Shown here: piece by piece, positions 44,909-53,696 of the stretch
How positions within the stretch are numbered: the stretch's first letter is position 1
Layout: each line of letters starts with the position of its first letter
Assembly: GCA_965656535.1 (NCBI GenBank)
Contig: CBFHKX010000001.1
Coordinates: 434,001-498,000 of the forward strand
Origin: Lishizhenia sp965656535
GTDB taxonomy: Bacteria > Bacteroidota > Bacteroidia > Flavobacteriales_D > Crocinitomicaceae
Direction of reading: 5' to 3'
DNA length: 64,000 nt
Made by a program: the position numbers and the translations under genes
The notes under the pieces: generated by a model
What the model was told of the DNA's origin: nothing
Database searches by the model: none
The model's input: the letters and a program-made list of their open reading frames with translations, nothing else

Positions 44909-45695
44909 GGTTCTGTCGCATTAATTCTATTCAAAGTTAAGATACTTATCTTGGCAATCACAATTCTAAAGATATGTTCAAACATCACCGTTTTCCAAAA
45001 TCGATCATTTTACAAGCCGTTTATTTCAAATTGAGATTTACCTTGAGCTACAGAGATTTGGAAGAGTTGTTGCAGATCAGGGGTGTTGAAGTTGATCATT
45101 CTACAATTCAGAGATGGGTGTTTAAGTTTAGTCCAGAGGTTGAAAAGAATATGAACAAAAGAAAACGGCAGATGGGTTTAAGTTGGCGAATGGATGAAAC
45201 CTATATTAAAGTGGGTGGTAAGGACCGCTATCTGTATCGAGCCTTAGATAAGTTTGGAAATACAGTAGACTTCTTGCTAACCAAACGTAGAATGAAGGGC
45301 TCAGCGCAAAAGTTTCTAAACAAAGCTATAGGTAACAATAGTAAACCAAGAGTAATTAATATCGATAAGAGTGGTGCGAACAAATCAGGAATCCGTTCAA
45401 TTAATCGTGAGCTGATGACCGTGAAAAAAATCAAAATCCGACAATGCAAATACTTAAACAATATAGTAGAACAAGACCACCGAAATATAAAGAGGCGAAT
45501 ATCAATAGACACTGGCTTCAAGGAGTTTGAGTCAGCACAACGCACCTTGGCGGGTATCGAAGTTGTCAACATTATTAGGAAGGGTCAAATAGCTGATTCG
45601 AGAAAAACAACGTTCAAAACATTTTGTTCTTTGGCAGCATAACTCATAGATAATTACTAAATTTCAAAATCAGAATTGATTAATGCGACAGAACC
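44909..45695. mobile_element. IS6-family insertion sequence (copy 1)
   Basis: 787 bp. The terminal repeats GGTTCTGTCGCATTAA (left) and TTAATGCGACAGAACC (right) are perfect inverted copies. It encodes one transposase. The 8-bp flanks (TTAATAAT and CAGGCATA) differ, and the two sides belong to different genes, so the copy arose or was modified by deletion or cointegrate resolution rather than a simple insertion. Confidence 0.93.
44974..45642 (+). CDS. IS6-family transposase (copy 1)
   Basis: 222 residues. The HTH region (about 22-55, LSYRDLEELL.. VDHSTIQRWV) is followed by the DDE core with D74 (MDETYIKV), D131 (NIDKSG) and E166 (IVEQDH). All catalytic residues are intact and the length is normal, so it may be active. 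It is clearly diverged from the copy at 52731 (many substitutions), so they are separate arrivals. Confidence 0.95.
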   Translation: MFKHHRFPKSIILQAVYFKLRFTLSYRDLEELLQIRGVEVDHSTIQRWVFKFSPEVEKNMNKRKRQMGLSWRMDETYIKVGGKDRYLYRALDKFGNTVDFLLTKRRMKGSAQKFLNKAIGNNSKPRVINIDKSGANKSGIRSINRELMTVKKIKIRQCKYLNNIVEQDHRNIKRRISIDTGFKEFESAQRTLAGIEVVNIIRKGQIADSRKTTFKTFCSLAA

Positions 45696-46141
45696 CAGGC
45701 ATAAAAGATTGCTGTATCTGCTTTGTACGTTTGGTAACAAAGCTCTCTTTGGAGATTATTGTATGCCCCAATCGTATTTTGGATATAATTATCATATAGA
45801 TCATACTTTTTCAATGTATCCAAATAACCGGCACTTTTATAAAAGTATGTATGTGCTAGATTAAAATTACCTCTGTGTCTACTTATCCACCCAGCATCTA
45901 TGTTTAGGATAGCTAATTTTTCATTTTGCCGCTTATAAAATTCCTTATTAACTCCTTTTGAGGGAGGACGTTCATTTATAACCCTAGTAATTAAGCTATC
46001 TAAAAACTCTAGTTGATTCTTGGAATTCTTGCAAACTGTGAACTCATCATTTAAGACACGATGACTACTTATTATAAGAGAATCTTGGGCAAAAAGTAAA
46101 GAACCGAACAGTAGTGATATAGATGCAATTAAATATTTCAT
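45696..46141 (-). pseudogene. Cassette C10: exported hypothetical protein, 3' end lost to IS copy 1
   Basis: ATG 46141 starts a signal peptide (YLIASISLLFGSLLFAQ). About 148 codons of native sequence remain; the frame then runs into the IS end and stops after VLSH. The visible part is helical (QNEKLAILNIDAGWISRHRGNFNLAHTYFYKS), TPR-like in feel, with no recognised family. Its own recombination site is gone. Confidence 0.75.
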
Positions 46142-46177
46142 ATTTATAAGATGCCATATTGTGCGCTTTCCATAATT

Positions 46178-46312
46178 GCACCTAACGTTTAGTATATGAA
46201 AAGTAAGCGATTTCGAAGTACTAAACTTGCGGTTAAGCACGTACTTTGATACGAGCTAAAACCTTTGACTCCATTAGTGTTTCGACTATTTTTTATATAC
46301 ATTGTTCGGTGC
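46178..46312 (-). repeat. attC-like site A (135 bp, end of cassette C9)
   Basis: Outer arms GCACCTAAC (46178) and GTTCGGTGC (46304). The inner arms GTATATGAAAAGTA and ACTATTTTTTATATAC are nearly complementary. In cassette direction it ends ACTAAACG|TTAGGT, fitting GTTRRRY. It is homologous to site C along its whole length. Confidence 0.85.
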
Positions 46313-46334
46313 TATTTTAAGCTTATCTAAATAT

Positions 46335-46829
46335 TTAAAATGTAAATCCAGCACCAAGGTTTAAACCCTCCGGAAATGAAGCATTGGCTCTAAAAATAAA
46401 TTTCCCTTGTGGCTTCTTGTACCTATATCCAATAGTTCCTGATGGTAAAAGCCCTATTCCTCCTGTATATTTTAAATCACCAGAAAAAGCATATGCTAGG
46501 CCTGCACTTATTTCAAAATGATGGTTGTCTTTTCCAACTAACCATCCGTAATGCGAGAATGTCCATGGTCCTCCATATTCAGGACTCCAATCCCACATGA
46601 GGTAATAGCCAACACCCAGTTTTGCAAAGGAGGAAATGTTTTTATTGAACATATTATCTTTAAGGGTTCTTTCGTATGTGGCTGAAGCTCCATGCCATAG
46701 TACTGCCGTCCCTGCACTGATGTAAAAGGCATTTAAATCTTTATTGGGTGCAGTATCTTGCTGACAATATGTATTATTCCAGCTTAAAAGAAGTAAAACA
46801 ATAATAAAAGAAGATAAAGTATGTTTCAT
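46335..46829 (-). CDS. Cassette C9: exported beta-barrel-like protein (164 aa)
   Basis: Signal peptide (SSFIIVLLLLSWNNTYCQ). The rest alternates polar and aromatic/hydrophobic residues in short strands (FYISAGTAVLWHGASATYER; SYAKLGVGYYLMWD-like; FIFRANASFPEGLNLGAGFTF) and ends with a terminal phenylalanine, as in small outer-membrane barrels. No named family. Flanked by sites A and B. Confidence 0.7.
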   Translation of the reverse strand: MKHTLSSFIIVLLLLSWNNTYCQQDTAPNKDLNAFYISAGTAVLWHGASATYERTLKDNMFNKNISSFAKLGVGYYLMWDWSPEYGGPWTFSHYGWLVGKDNHHFEISAGLAYAFSGDLKYTGGIGLLPSGTIGYRYKKPQGKFIFRANASFPEGLNLGAGFTF

Positions 46830-46883
46830 ATTTCTAAATATTTTTTATTCAATTTATTCTTAACTTGATTTAGAGTTCAGTTG

Positions 46884-46952
46884 CACCTAACGGTCTAACT
46901 ATGAGCAGTAGCTTCCCGAAGGGCGCTATTGCTTATAGGTTTTGTTGTGTAC
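46884..46952 (-). repeat. attC-like site B (69 bp, end of cassette C8)
   Basis: Outer arms GCACCTAAC and GTTGTGTAC; inner arms CTATGAGCAGTAGC and GCTATTGCTTATAG pair in 12 of 14 positions. In cassette direction it ends GACCG|TTAGGT. The C8 stop codon lies inside the site (46928-46926). Confidence 0.88.
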
Positions 46953-48284
46953 AGTTCCTGTTTTTTCTCCTTTGATTATTTCTCCCAAATAAATGAAGTG
47001 AAACTCAACTTTTCCTTTGGATTCGTAGAATTTGAATTCAGAGTCCCATTCTTCAGCAAAAAAATCATTTTCCGAAAGTGGATATATTGGGTGTCCATTA
47101 CCATTCGGAAACTGGAAATAGAGTTCTTTTTCTTTAATCGAAATTGTCCACTCTTCACCGTCCATAAGATAGATGCCCGAATAAGACTTTAATAACGTAT
47201 CAGAGAGCTTTATTCTCTTTTTCTCAGTTAAGGTCCTTCCTATGGCAATAGCAGTTAATCTTTCAGCCGTTTTTACAGTTGGATTACAATGGCAGTTTGA
47301 CAAAAGAACTGTTAGTGTTTTTGAAGAAGGTACGTACCAAACACTAGACAGAAAACCGTTAATTCCTCCCTCATGGGTTATAATTCTTACTCCTTGCAAA
47401 CTGTCTACAAACCAACCATAACCATAGTTTGAATACGTTCCATCATTCAGTTGAAATGGGCTGTGTGCCATTTTTAGGGTTTTCTGCGACACTATTCTAT
47501 AGTCAAACAAAGTCTTATACCATTTATTCAAATCTTCGGATGTAGAAAGTAGATTTCCTCCTGAAAATGGAATAGACATGTCTATGTAGTCTGTATTTCT
47601 CAATGTTGCAAAAAGTTCTTCGTACCCATCTGCTCTGTTATAGATGATTGAAGAATTATCGTCTGGAAGGGTATTATCCATATCAGCAATGGCTAGAAGG
47701 TTGGTCCTGATATACTCATTATAGTTCAAACCTGAAGCTCGCTCAATTATAAGGCCCAATAAATGATAACCTGAATTGCTGTAGCTGAAACGAGAGCCTG
47801 GAGGAAAATTTAAAGGCAAGTCTTGAAAATATTTTAGTAGAGAATCAGGCTCCCTGCCGTTTTTCATCAGATGCGAATAAAAAATATCCAATTCGGTAAT
47901 TTCTGCTAATCCTGAAGTGTGTGTCAGTAAATGTTCAATGGTAATTGGATAACCTTTGACGGGAAAATCAGGAAGAATTGCTTGAATGGTGTCACTTAAA
48001 CTAAGTTTACCGTCTTCCATTAGTTTAAGTACTGCTATGGCTGTAAATTGCTTGGTATTTGAACCTATTCTGAATTTAGTTGAATCATTCGCTTTTACTC
48101 CATGTTCAATATTGCTATATCCTTTAACCTTTGAATAGAAAGGTTTGAAATTCTTTGAAATAAGTACATTAACAGCAGGTCCATTATTGAATTTTGAAGA
48201 GACAATTGAATCTATTTTGTCAACTGGTTCCTGACAAATTCCAAGGAATGGGAGGAATAAGATTAGTAGTACGAGTTTTTTCAT
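46926..48284 (-). CDS. Cassette C8: serine hydrolase of the beta-lactamase/AmpC-like family
   Basis: 452 residues from ATG 48284 (a TTG formed by the cassette boundary at 48302 is not needed). Signal peptide (KLVLLILFLPFLGICQ). The catalytic SxxK is S75-N-T-K78; YSN lies in FSYSNSGYHLLG; and HEGG replaces KTG. This pattern is that of penicillin-binding-protein-like esterases or peptidases rather than a proven beta-lactamase. A C-terminal beta domain (about 360-452) follows. Periplasmic. Confidence 0.85.
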   Translation of the reverse strand: MKKLVLLILFLPFLGICQEPVDKIDSIVSSKFNNGPAVNVLISKNFKPFYSKVKGYSNIEHGVKANDSTKFRIGSNTKQFTAIAVLKLMEDGKLSLSDTIQAILPDFPVKGYPITIEHLLTHTSGLAEITELDIFYSHLMKNGREPDSLLKYFQDLPLNFPPGSRFSYSNSGYHLLGLIIERASGLNYNEYIRTNLLAIADMDNTLPDDNSSIIYNRADGYEELFATLRNTDYIDMSIPFSGGNLLSTSEDLNKWYKTLFDYRIVSQKTLKMAHSPFQLNDGTYSNYGYGWFVDSLQGVRIITHEGGINGFLSSVWYVPSSKTLTVLLSNCHCNPTVKTAERLTAIAIGRTLTEKKRIKLSDTLLKSYSGIYLMDGEEWTISIKEKELYFQFPNGNGHPIYPLSENDFFAEEWDSEFKFYESKGKVEFHFIYLGEIIKGEKTGTVHNKTYKQ

Positions 48285-48294
48285 TTTTGTAATT

Positions 48295-48429
48295 GTACAC
48301 AACGGTTAGTATATAAAAAGTAGGCGATTTCGAAGCACTACATTTTCAGTAATGCACCAAGTTATATGCGAGCCAAAAGCCTTGATTTCACCACTATTTC
48401 GCCTATTTTTTATGTACATTGTTACCTGC
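48295..48429 (-). repeat. attC-like site C (135 bp, end of cassette C7)
   Basis: Outer arms GTACACAAC and GTTACCTGC. Inner arms ATATAAAAAGTAGGCGA and TCGCCTATTTTTTATGT are nearly complementary. In cassette direction it ends TACTAACCG|TTGTGTAC; the bases after the bar start C8 and recur inverted in site B. Confidence 0.88.
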
Positions 48430-48482
48430 TGGCTTTATTTCTTAATTACTAATTTTAAAAGAGTTACCAAAACTTACTTTAA

Positions 48483-49766
48483 TTATTGCTTAATTACTTT
48501 ATATCCTTGATTATTAATGTTTAATAAGTAAATTCCGGTCGCTAAGTCGTTTAAATATACAACAGTACTTTTAGATGAAATCAAACCTTTACGAACAGAT
48601 TTTCCAATCGAATTATAAATAGCGAATTCACTACCCACTAAATCTTCATTGGCAACTATAGTAATCAGGTCAGTTGACGGATTTGGAAATACCGAAAATG
48701 ATGAATTTGAACTTTCAAAAACATTTGTTGATAAAGTACTTTGTTCATAGTAGAATTTGTTTTCATTAATTACGTACAATACACCTGGTGAAGTACTTGT
48801 TTGAATCTTTTCTTTAGTGATAAATCCATAGTTATCATATTCATATTCAGCAATACGATCTAGTGCGCCATTTTTATAACCAATCACAGAAAGAATTTTT
48901 TCGTTCAAACTATCATAGGTATAATTAATCAAGACCGTTTGACCTTCCGTAAGATTTACGCCGGTAATTTGATCAACCTTTCCTGCAACATAGCTATAAT
49001 CTATATCCCATTTCAATTGTAGGTTGAAAAAACTAAAATCGCTACCAAAAAAGGTTTTTACGTTACTTACCTCATTTCCATTGTAACTAATAATTGATTC
49101 AAAAATACTAGAAGGTTGTCCGGTGGATATATTAAATTCGGTTGATTTAGATTTAATCAACTTATTGTTATTGTTGTAGAACATAGAATCAACAGAGATT
49201 AGCAAGATTTGGTCACTAAAATATTTTCGCGTAACACTTTTGAGACCATTTGAATAATATTCATATTCTTCTTTAGATTCTGTTTGCCAAACCGTGCTAA
49301 AACTATAAAGCACTTTTTTTTCAATACCAGCAATACTATTATCTGGATTATAAGTGTACAGAATTCTTTTAGGAGGAACAAGCGTACCTTCTTTCATTGT
49401 TACTAATCCAGCGGTTAACTGATAATTTATTGTATCTATTGGTGTAGCATTAGATGCAGAAAGTCTATATTCTTTATCACATTTTATTAATGGTTCTCTG
49501 TAAACCCAATTGATAAATGTTCCATCAAAATCAAAAACTGGTTCATTTGAGGATAAAGTTCCGGGGTTATTGCCATAGATGAATACAATTGAATCACCAT
49601 CACTTGCATTTAATCCATTAGAATCGTATTTTTTAATAGAAAGAAGCTTTTGTTGAGCAGAAACAGATGAAAAAGTAATGATTGTAAAAAAAAACAGAAA
49701 AGGCCAAAATAAAAGAGATTTAGCCTGAATGGATGAAAAAATCCATTTGAATTTTGAAATGTTCAT
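48483..49766 (-). CDS. Cassette C7: T9SS-secreted protein with YD-type repeats
   Basis: 427 residues from ATG 49766; the frame extends upstream but lacks a signal there. A signal segment (SLLFWPFLFFFTIITFSSVSAQ) precedes degenerate YD-like strands (EYEYYSNGLKSVTRKYFSD; YTYDSLNEKILSVIGYKNG; EYEYDNYGFITKE). The C-terminal T9SS type A domain starts FSVFPNPSTD. A secreted cell-surface protein; no enzymatic motif. Confidence 0.8.
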   Translation of the reverse strand: MNISKFKWIFSSIQAKSLLFWPFLFFFTIITFSSVSAQQKLLSIKKYDSNGLNASDGDSIVFIYGNNPGTLSSNEPVFDFDGTFINWVYREPLIKCDKEYRLSASNATPIDTINYQLTAGLVTMKEGTLVPPKRILYTYNPDNSIAGIEKKVLYSFSTVWQTESKEEYEYYSNGLKSVTRKYFSDQILLISVDSMFYNNNNKLIKSKSTEFNISTGQPSSIFESIISYNGNEVSNVKTFFGSDFSFFNLQLKWDIDYSYVAGKVDQITGVNLTEGQTVLINYTYDSLNEKILSVIGYKNGALDRIAEYEYDNYGFITKEKIQTSTSPGVLYVINENKFYYEQSTLSTNVFESSNSSFSVFPNPSTDLITIVANEDLVGSEFAIYNSIGKSVRKGLISSKSTVVYLNDLATGIYLLNINNQGYKVIKQ

Positions 49767-49925
49767 AGTTATTTGTTTAAAGATAATAATTTCACGAAGA
49801 TAATTTTTATTTAGTCCAAAATAGTAAAAACTCAAAATAGGAGGAATGTAATGATAAAAGGCATTAGACCTGCTTTAATGTAACATTCATTTCCTCTCAT
49901 TGTTTGTGTTTTTTATTCTTTGCTT

Positions 49926-50063
49926 GCTGGTAACGGTCCTGGGCTATGAAACCGCTGCCCTTCTTTAAATTTAACGATAATTTTAAAGGATAACGATTGA
50001 GCTAGGATGATTTATCAAACGAAGCGCAATCGTGGCAGTGTTTTATAGGCCGTGTTAAAGGTA
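49926..50063 (-). repeat. attC-like site (138 bp, end of cassette C6)
   Basis: Outer arms GCTGGTAAC and GTTAAAGGTA; inner GGGCTATGAAACCGC and GTGTTTTATAGGCC are partly complementary. In cassette direction it ends GACCG|TTACC. The C6 stop (50067-50065) abuts the site. Confidence 0.82.
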
Positions 50064-50064
50064 T

Positions 50065-51198
50065 CTATTCAATTTTAAGAGTTGTAATAATTGTATTTTC
50101 AATGTTCTTATCCAAGTAATGTATCTCAAGAAGGTCTATGTTGTTTTTTTTAAAATAATCACGCTTAATCTGATCTCTTCGCTGGGTTTCGACGAGACCA
50201 TTCTTACCTCCGAAACGATTTACAGGCTCATAATGTTGCCGACCATTGAACTCAATTACCAAGTTGAAATCGGGTAGAAAAAAGTCACACTTCAATTTTC
50301 TTTTGTCAATTAACTTCTTAAACGTTTGTTGTTGTTTGAAAGAAATATCGAGGTTTTGTAAGATTCTTTTGACCTTATCTTCACCTTTAGATGTATTGCA
50401 ATTACGGCATCCACTGCCACTTTGGTGAGCATTTGGAGTTTGCTTAAATAGTCCATGCTTTGGACAAATGATTTGGACGGTTCTTTTACCTCCTGAATAC
50501 TTCACAAGTGAGTAATCGTATTTGGAACCATGAACTTTTATAGAATCAGAAATAAAAGATTCAAGATCCTTCATCTGACCTTCATGCACTTTTTCTATCC
50601 CACAATTAGGACATCCACTTCCTTGAAGATGATTGTCTGGAGAAGAAAAAAATGCACCGTGCTTTGGACATCCAATTTCAACTTTGGTTCGATTGTTTTT
50701 GTAGTTGACTTTGGTATAGTCGTAGTGACTAGTGTTGTGTATTTTTTGAGCCCTTGAAACAAATTCTTCGCGACTCATTTTCCTTTTTGATGTTTGACTT
50801 ATTCGGCCACATTTAGGACACCCCTGACTTTGTCGAATATGAGCATCTGCAAGCTGTTCAAACCAACCATGTAAATTGCATTTAATCCTTATAGTTGCAC
50901 TGATTTTTGTGTATGAAGATTCATCATATTCAAAAACGCCATGTATTTTATTTGCTTCTTGCTCAAATTCTTGAAAGCTTACTCGGCGTTTTTTAGCCGC
51001 TCCTGCTTTGCCGCATGCGGGACAACCTTGCCCACGAAGAACTTGATCAAGAGAGGTAAGAAAGGATTCATGCTTATTGCATCTGAGTTTAATTTTTGTT
51101 CTCTTATTTACGTAAACAACATTGGATAAATCATAATGATCACCATGGACTTCTCTTATTTTCTGTAAGACTTCTTCTTGAGATAGTTTTCTTGCCAT
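50065..51198 (-). CDS. Cassette C6: zinc-repeat protein with C-terminal PD-(D/E)XK nuclease-like domain
   Basis: 377 residues from ATG 51198. Four tandem units of about 65 residues share IHG..YDYS.V.Y....TKI.I.C..HG.F.....H..G.GCP.CG, each with a CxxC that probably binds zinc together with an upstream Cys/His. The C-terminal part (about 295-377) has KLKCDFFLPDFNLVIEFNGRQHY, the D..E.N core of Vsr/DUF559-type nucleases. No signal peptide. A DNA-cleaving role (homing, defence or repair) is inference. Confidence 0.8.
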   Translation of the reverse strand: MARKLSQEEVLQKIREVHGDHYDLSNVVYVNKRTKIKLRCNKHESFLTSLDQVLRGQGCPACGKAGAAKKRRVSFQEFEQEANKIHGVFEYDESSYTKISATIRIKCNLHGWFEQLADAHIRQSQGCPKCGRISQTSKRKMSREEFVSRAQKIHNTSHYDYTKVNYKNNRTKVEIGCPKHGAFFSSPDNHLQGSGCPNCGIEKVHEGQMKDLESFISDSIKVHGSKYDYSLVKYSGGKRTVQIICPKHGLFKQTPNAHQSGSGCRNCNTSKGEDKVKRILQNLDISFKQQQTFKKLIDKRKLKCDFFLPDFNLVIEFNGRQHYEPVNRFGGKNGLVETQRRDQIKRDYFKKNNIDLLEIHYLDKNIENTIITTLKIE

Positions 51199-51215
51199 AG
51201 ACAATAATGGGCTAT

Positions 51216-51355
51216 TACCTTTAACGGTTCAAAGCTATGCGTAGTAAGGCGTTCGAACCAAAGTTGTTTTTTCGAAGATAAGAATAGATTCTCTCATTTG
51301 ATTCATCATCCGAAGCTTTAAGTCCTTATTATCGCATAGGTTTTGTTATGTGTAT
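51216..51355 (-). repeat. attC-like site D (140 bp, end of cassette C5)
   Basis: Outer arms TACCTTTAAC and GTTATGTGTAT. Inner arms CTATGCGTAGTAAGG and CCTTATTATCGCATAG pair with a single bulged base, the extrahelical-base pattern of integron sites. In cassette direction it ends GAACCG|TTAAAGG. The C5 stop starts at its edge. Confidence 0.87.
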
Positions 51356-52662
51356 TACTCATTCTCTGGAGCGAATAAGGTTGTTTGAGTATCATTAAAA
51401 TAGATCACATCAACCGCTTCTACAAGATTGGTTAATAGTTTAGCTCCACTGTTAGATTTTCGAATGCTCCATTCTTTATTCCATTTTTTGTCGAGTGAGT
51501 TTACTTCAACTATATAGTTCTTAGAGCCAATTTTTGACAGTTCATAACCAAGGTATCCTTCTTCAAGTTCAAGTGGATCACCATCAAGCCAATCTAGTTT
51601 TCTAAAAAAATTCCCTATCACTTCATATTCATCACCGTATGCTTCACCTAAATATTCGCCACATCTTGGGTAAGGAATAACCGATGTTGTATCACTATGA
51701 ATCTCTTTCATTAAATGTGTGCTATGCGCAAAGAGGAGTACATTCCTATTAGGTTCATTTTCAACTATCCATTGAATATTCTTAAATTGCCCCAAATCTC
51801 TGGAATCATAGCCAAAGTCAGGTTTACCAATTGATCTAAAGAAAATCACATTTTGACGAGCATTGTAAATTGAGCGAAAAGCCCATTTGTAATCAAATTC
51901 TGAACTGTTTTTAATATAGTGATTTGAATTCTGCTGAAAAGTATGTTCAATGTCATCAAGGATTGATTCCAAATTATTCCATCCTGTCGAATCAAGATCC
52001 CAGAAATGCGGAAGACTATCCTGTGCGTTATCTTTTATTCTTAAATATACTTCATAGTCTTTTATAGATTGACGATATATGGTTGATTTATCCTTGTCAA
52101 CTCCATCTAAATAATCCAATACGTAATCAAATCCAGCCATGGCATTTTCTAAGACAGGGTTTGGAGCACACCCTGGAATATCAAATCCGTAGAAATGAAC
52201 TTGCTCGGACGCAGCTTTATCCATGTTATAGTCTCGTAACCATTTGAGTAATTCTTGGTTTGGTACGAGATTACCGAAAGTGCATGAAAAACCATGTGTA
52301 AACACACTCTCAAGTTCTATGTCTTTCCCAAGAATGTAGTCATACGCGAGCCTTGATTCAGGCAACCCAGATTCTATGGCTATGACGTGAATTCGTTTTG
52401 ATTCTACAAGTTCTTTGATTAGAGCATTTCTAAAATGAAATGGCTCAATCATATCATGCACGCATTCTGTTACGCCTATTATTTTAGCATCTCCCAATGA
52501 TTCAATAAGTGGAGCAAGATGCTCACTTGAAATTGTGGTCAAGTCATTAGGCAATTCATGAACATCAATTTGCTTCGGTGAATCAATACTTTGAGTGATT
52601 CCACATGAACTTAAAAGGATAATGCTTACAGAAACAAAAAGAAGATTGAAATGATGATTCAT
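51355..52662 (-). CDS. Cassette C5: erythromycin-esterase-family lipoprotein
   Basis: 435 residues from ATG 52662, with a lipoprotein signal ending LLSSC (Cys about 20). VTECVHDMIEPFHFRNALIK and HVIAIESGLPESRLAYDYI correspond to the catalytic histidine/glutamate region of Ere enzymes; VLLFAHSTHLMKE is also conserved. The family includes macrolide-inactivating esterases, but many members have unknown substrates. Its left cassette boundary has been altered by IS copy 2, which ends 15 bp upstream. Confidence 0.85.
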   Translation of the reverse strand: MNHHFNLLFVSVSIILLSSCGITQSIDSPKQIDVHELPNDLTTISSEHLAPLIESLGDAKIIGVTECVHDMIEPFHFRNALIKELVESKRIHVIAIESGLPESRLAYDYILGKDIELESVFTHGFSCTFGNLVPNQELLKWLRDYNMDKAASEQVHFYGFDIPGCAPNPVLENAMAGFDYVLDYLDGVDKDKSTIYRQSIKDYEVYLRIKDNAQDSLPHFWDLDSTGWNNLESILDDIEHTFQQNSNHYIKNSSEFDYKWAFRSIYNARQNVIFFRSIGKPDFGYDSRDLGQFKNIQWIVENEPNRNVLLFAHSTHLMKEIHSDTTSVIPYPRCGEYLGEAYGDEYEVIGNFFRKLDWLDGDPLELEEGYLGYELSKIGSKNYIVEVNSLDKKWNKEWSIRKSNSGAKLLTNLVEAVDVIYFNDTQTTLFAPENE

Positions 52663-52676
52663 GAGCGTATCGTTTA

Positions 52677-53466
52677 GGTTCTGTCGCATTAACATCAATA
52701 AAGATAATAAATTTAATTTTTAATACATTGTTAAGCAGCTAACGAACAGAATGTTTTGAACGAAGTAGAACAAGGATTAATGATTTGATCCTTTTTAATT
52801 ATGCTTACTACTTCTATTCCTGAGAGAGTTCGCTGTGCTGATTCAAACTCTTTGAATCCTGTCATTATTCTTATTCGCCTTTTTATCCTCCGGTGGTCTT
52901 GTTCTATGATATTATTCAGGTACTTGACCTTTCGTATCTTTATTTTCTTTGAGCTTAAAGTTCTTTTGTTCACTGTCAAAATTGCTGAATTATTAGACCC
53001 ACTTTTGTCTATGTTTATCACTCGAGGCTTTCCATTATTACCTATAGCTTTGTTGAAAAACTTCTGTGCTGACATCTTCTGTCTTCGTTTTGTTAACAAG
53101 AAATCTACTGTATTTCCATACTTATCTACTGCTCGATATAAATACATATCTCTGCCTTTTACCTTGATATATGTTTCATCCATTCGCCAACTATCACAAA
53201 CCTGCTTTTTTCGCTTATGCATATTCTTCTCTACTTCTTTAGAAAATTTAAACACCCATCTTTGGATAGTGGAATGGTCTACTTTTATCCCTCTGATTGA
53301 CATCAATTCTTCCACATCTCTATAACTCAATGTAAATCTCAATTTGAAATAAACAGCTTGTAATATAATTACTCTTGGATATCGATGACGATCAAACATA
53401 ATGTCAGTATTAGATTAAGTCAAATCTAAACATTTATTAGTTACTCCAAGTTAATGCGACAGAACC
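52677..53466. mobile_element. IS6-family insertion sequence (copy 2)
   Basis: 790 bp with inverted ends GGTTCTGTCGCATTAA and TTAATGCGACAGAACC. Flanking octamers (ATCGTTTA and GAAACTTG) do not match. It truncates cassette C4 on one side and reaches the start of C5 on the other, so the C4 recombination site and gene 3' end were deleted. Confidence 0.93.
52731..53399 (-). CDS. IS6-family transposase (copy 2)
   Basis: 222 residues, same layout as copy 1: HTH near 22-55 and the DDE triad D74, D131 and E166. Intact and full length. It differs from copy 1 at roughly a quarter of positions. Transcribed in the same direction as the cassettes, so it might drive the downstream C5 gene. Confidence 0.95.
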   Translation of the reverse strand: MFDRHRYPRVIILQAVYFKLRFTLSYRDVEELMSIRGIKVDHSTIQRWVFKFSKEVEKNMHKRKKQVCDSWRMDETYIKVKGRDMYLYRAVDKYGNTVDFLLTKRRQKMSAQKFFNKAIGNNGKPRVINIDKSGSNNSAILTVNKRTLSSKKIKIRKVKYLNNIIEQDHRRIKRRIRIMTGFKEFESAQRTLSGIEVVSIIKKDQIINPCSTSFKTFCSLAA

Positions 53467-53601
53467 GAAACTTGGGTTAGAAGTCAAATATTCTATCATT
53501 TGATGCTCATTCATACTATCAAATTTAGAATTCTTGGGTTTGTGTATAGAATTAATAAATTCTAACTCATCATTACCTGATTTCTTATAAATGAATTTCA
53601 A
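53467..53601 (-). pseudogene. Cassette C4: 5' fragment of a gene cut by IS copy 2
   Basis: 45 codons from a TTG at 53601 (an in-frame stop lies just upstream, no ATG), rich in charged residues (NDELEFINSIHKPKNSKFDS), then the IS end. The cassette's left boundary (G|TTGAATGC) is intact. Too short to identify. Confidence 0.55.
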
Positions 53602-53620
53602 TTTTTATTTTTTTGTAATT

Positions 53621-53692
53621 GCATTCAACGTTTAGTATGTGAAGCGCAGCCTCCAGAAGGGTGCTATGATTTCATATACATTGTTGTGCGTT
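53621..53692 (-). repeat. attC-like site E (72 bp, end of cassette C3)
   Basis: Outer arms GCATTCAAC and GTTGTGCGTT; inner arms GTATGTGAAGCGCAGCC and GTGCTATGATTTCATATAC are partly complementary. In cassette direction it ends ACTAAACG|TTGAATG. Confidence 0.85.
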
Positions 53693-53696
53693 CGTT

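Noticed and set aside
46926..48284. Calling cassette C8 an antibiotic beta-lactamase
   Set aside because: SxxK, YSN and HxGG are shared by many esterases and peptidases; substrate cannot be inferred.
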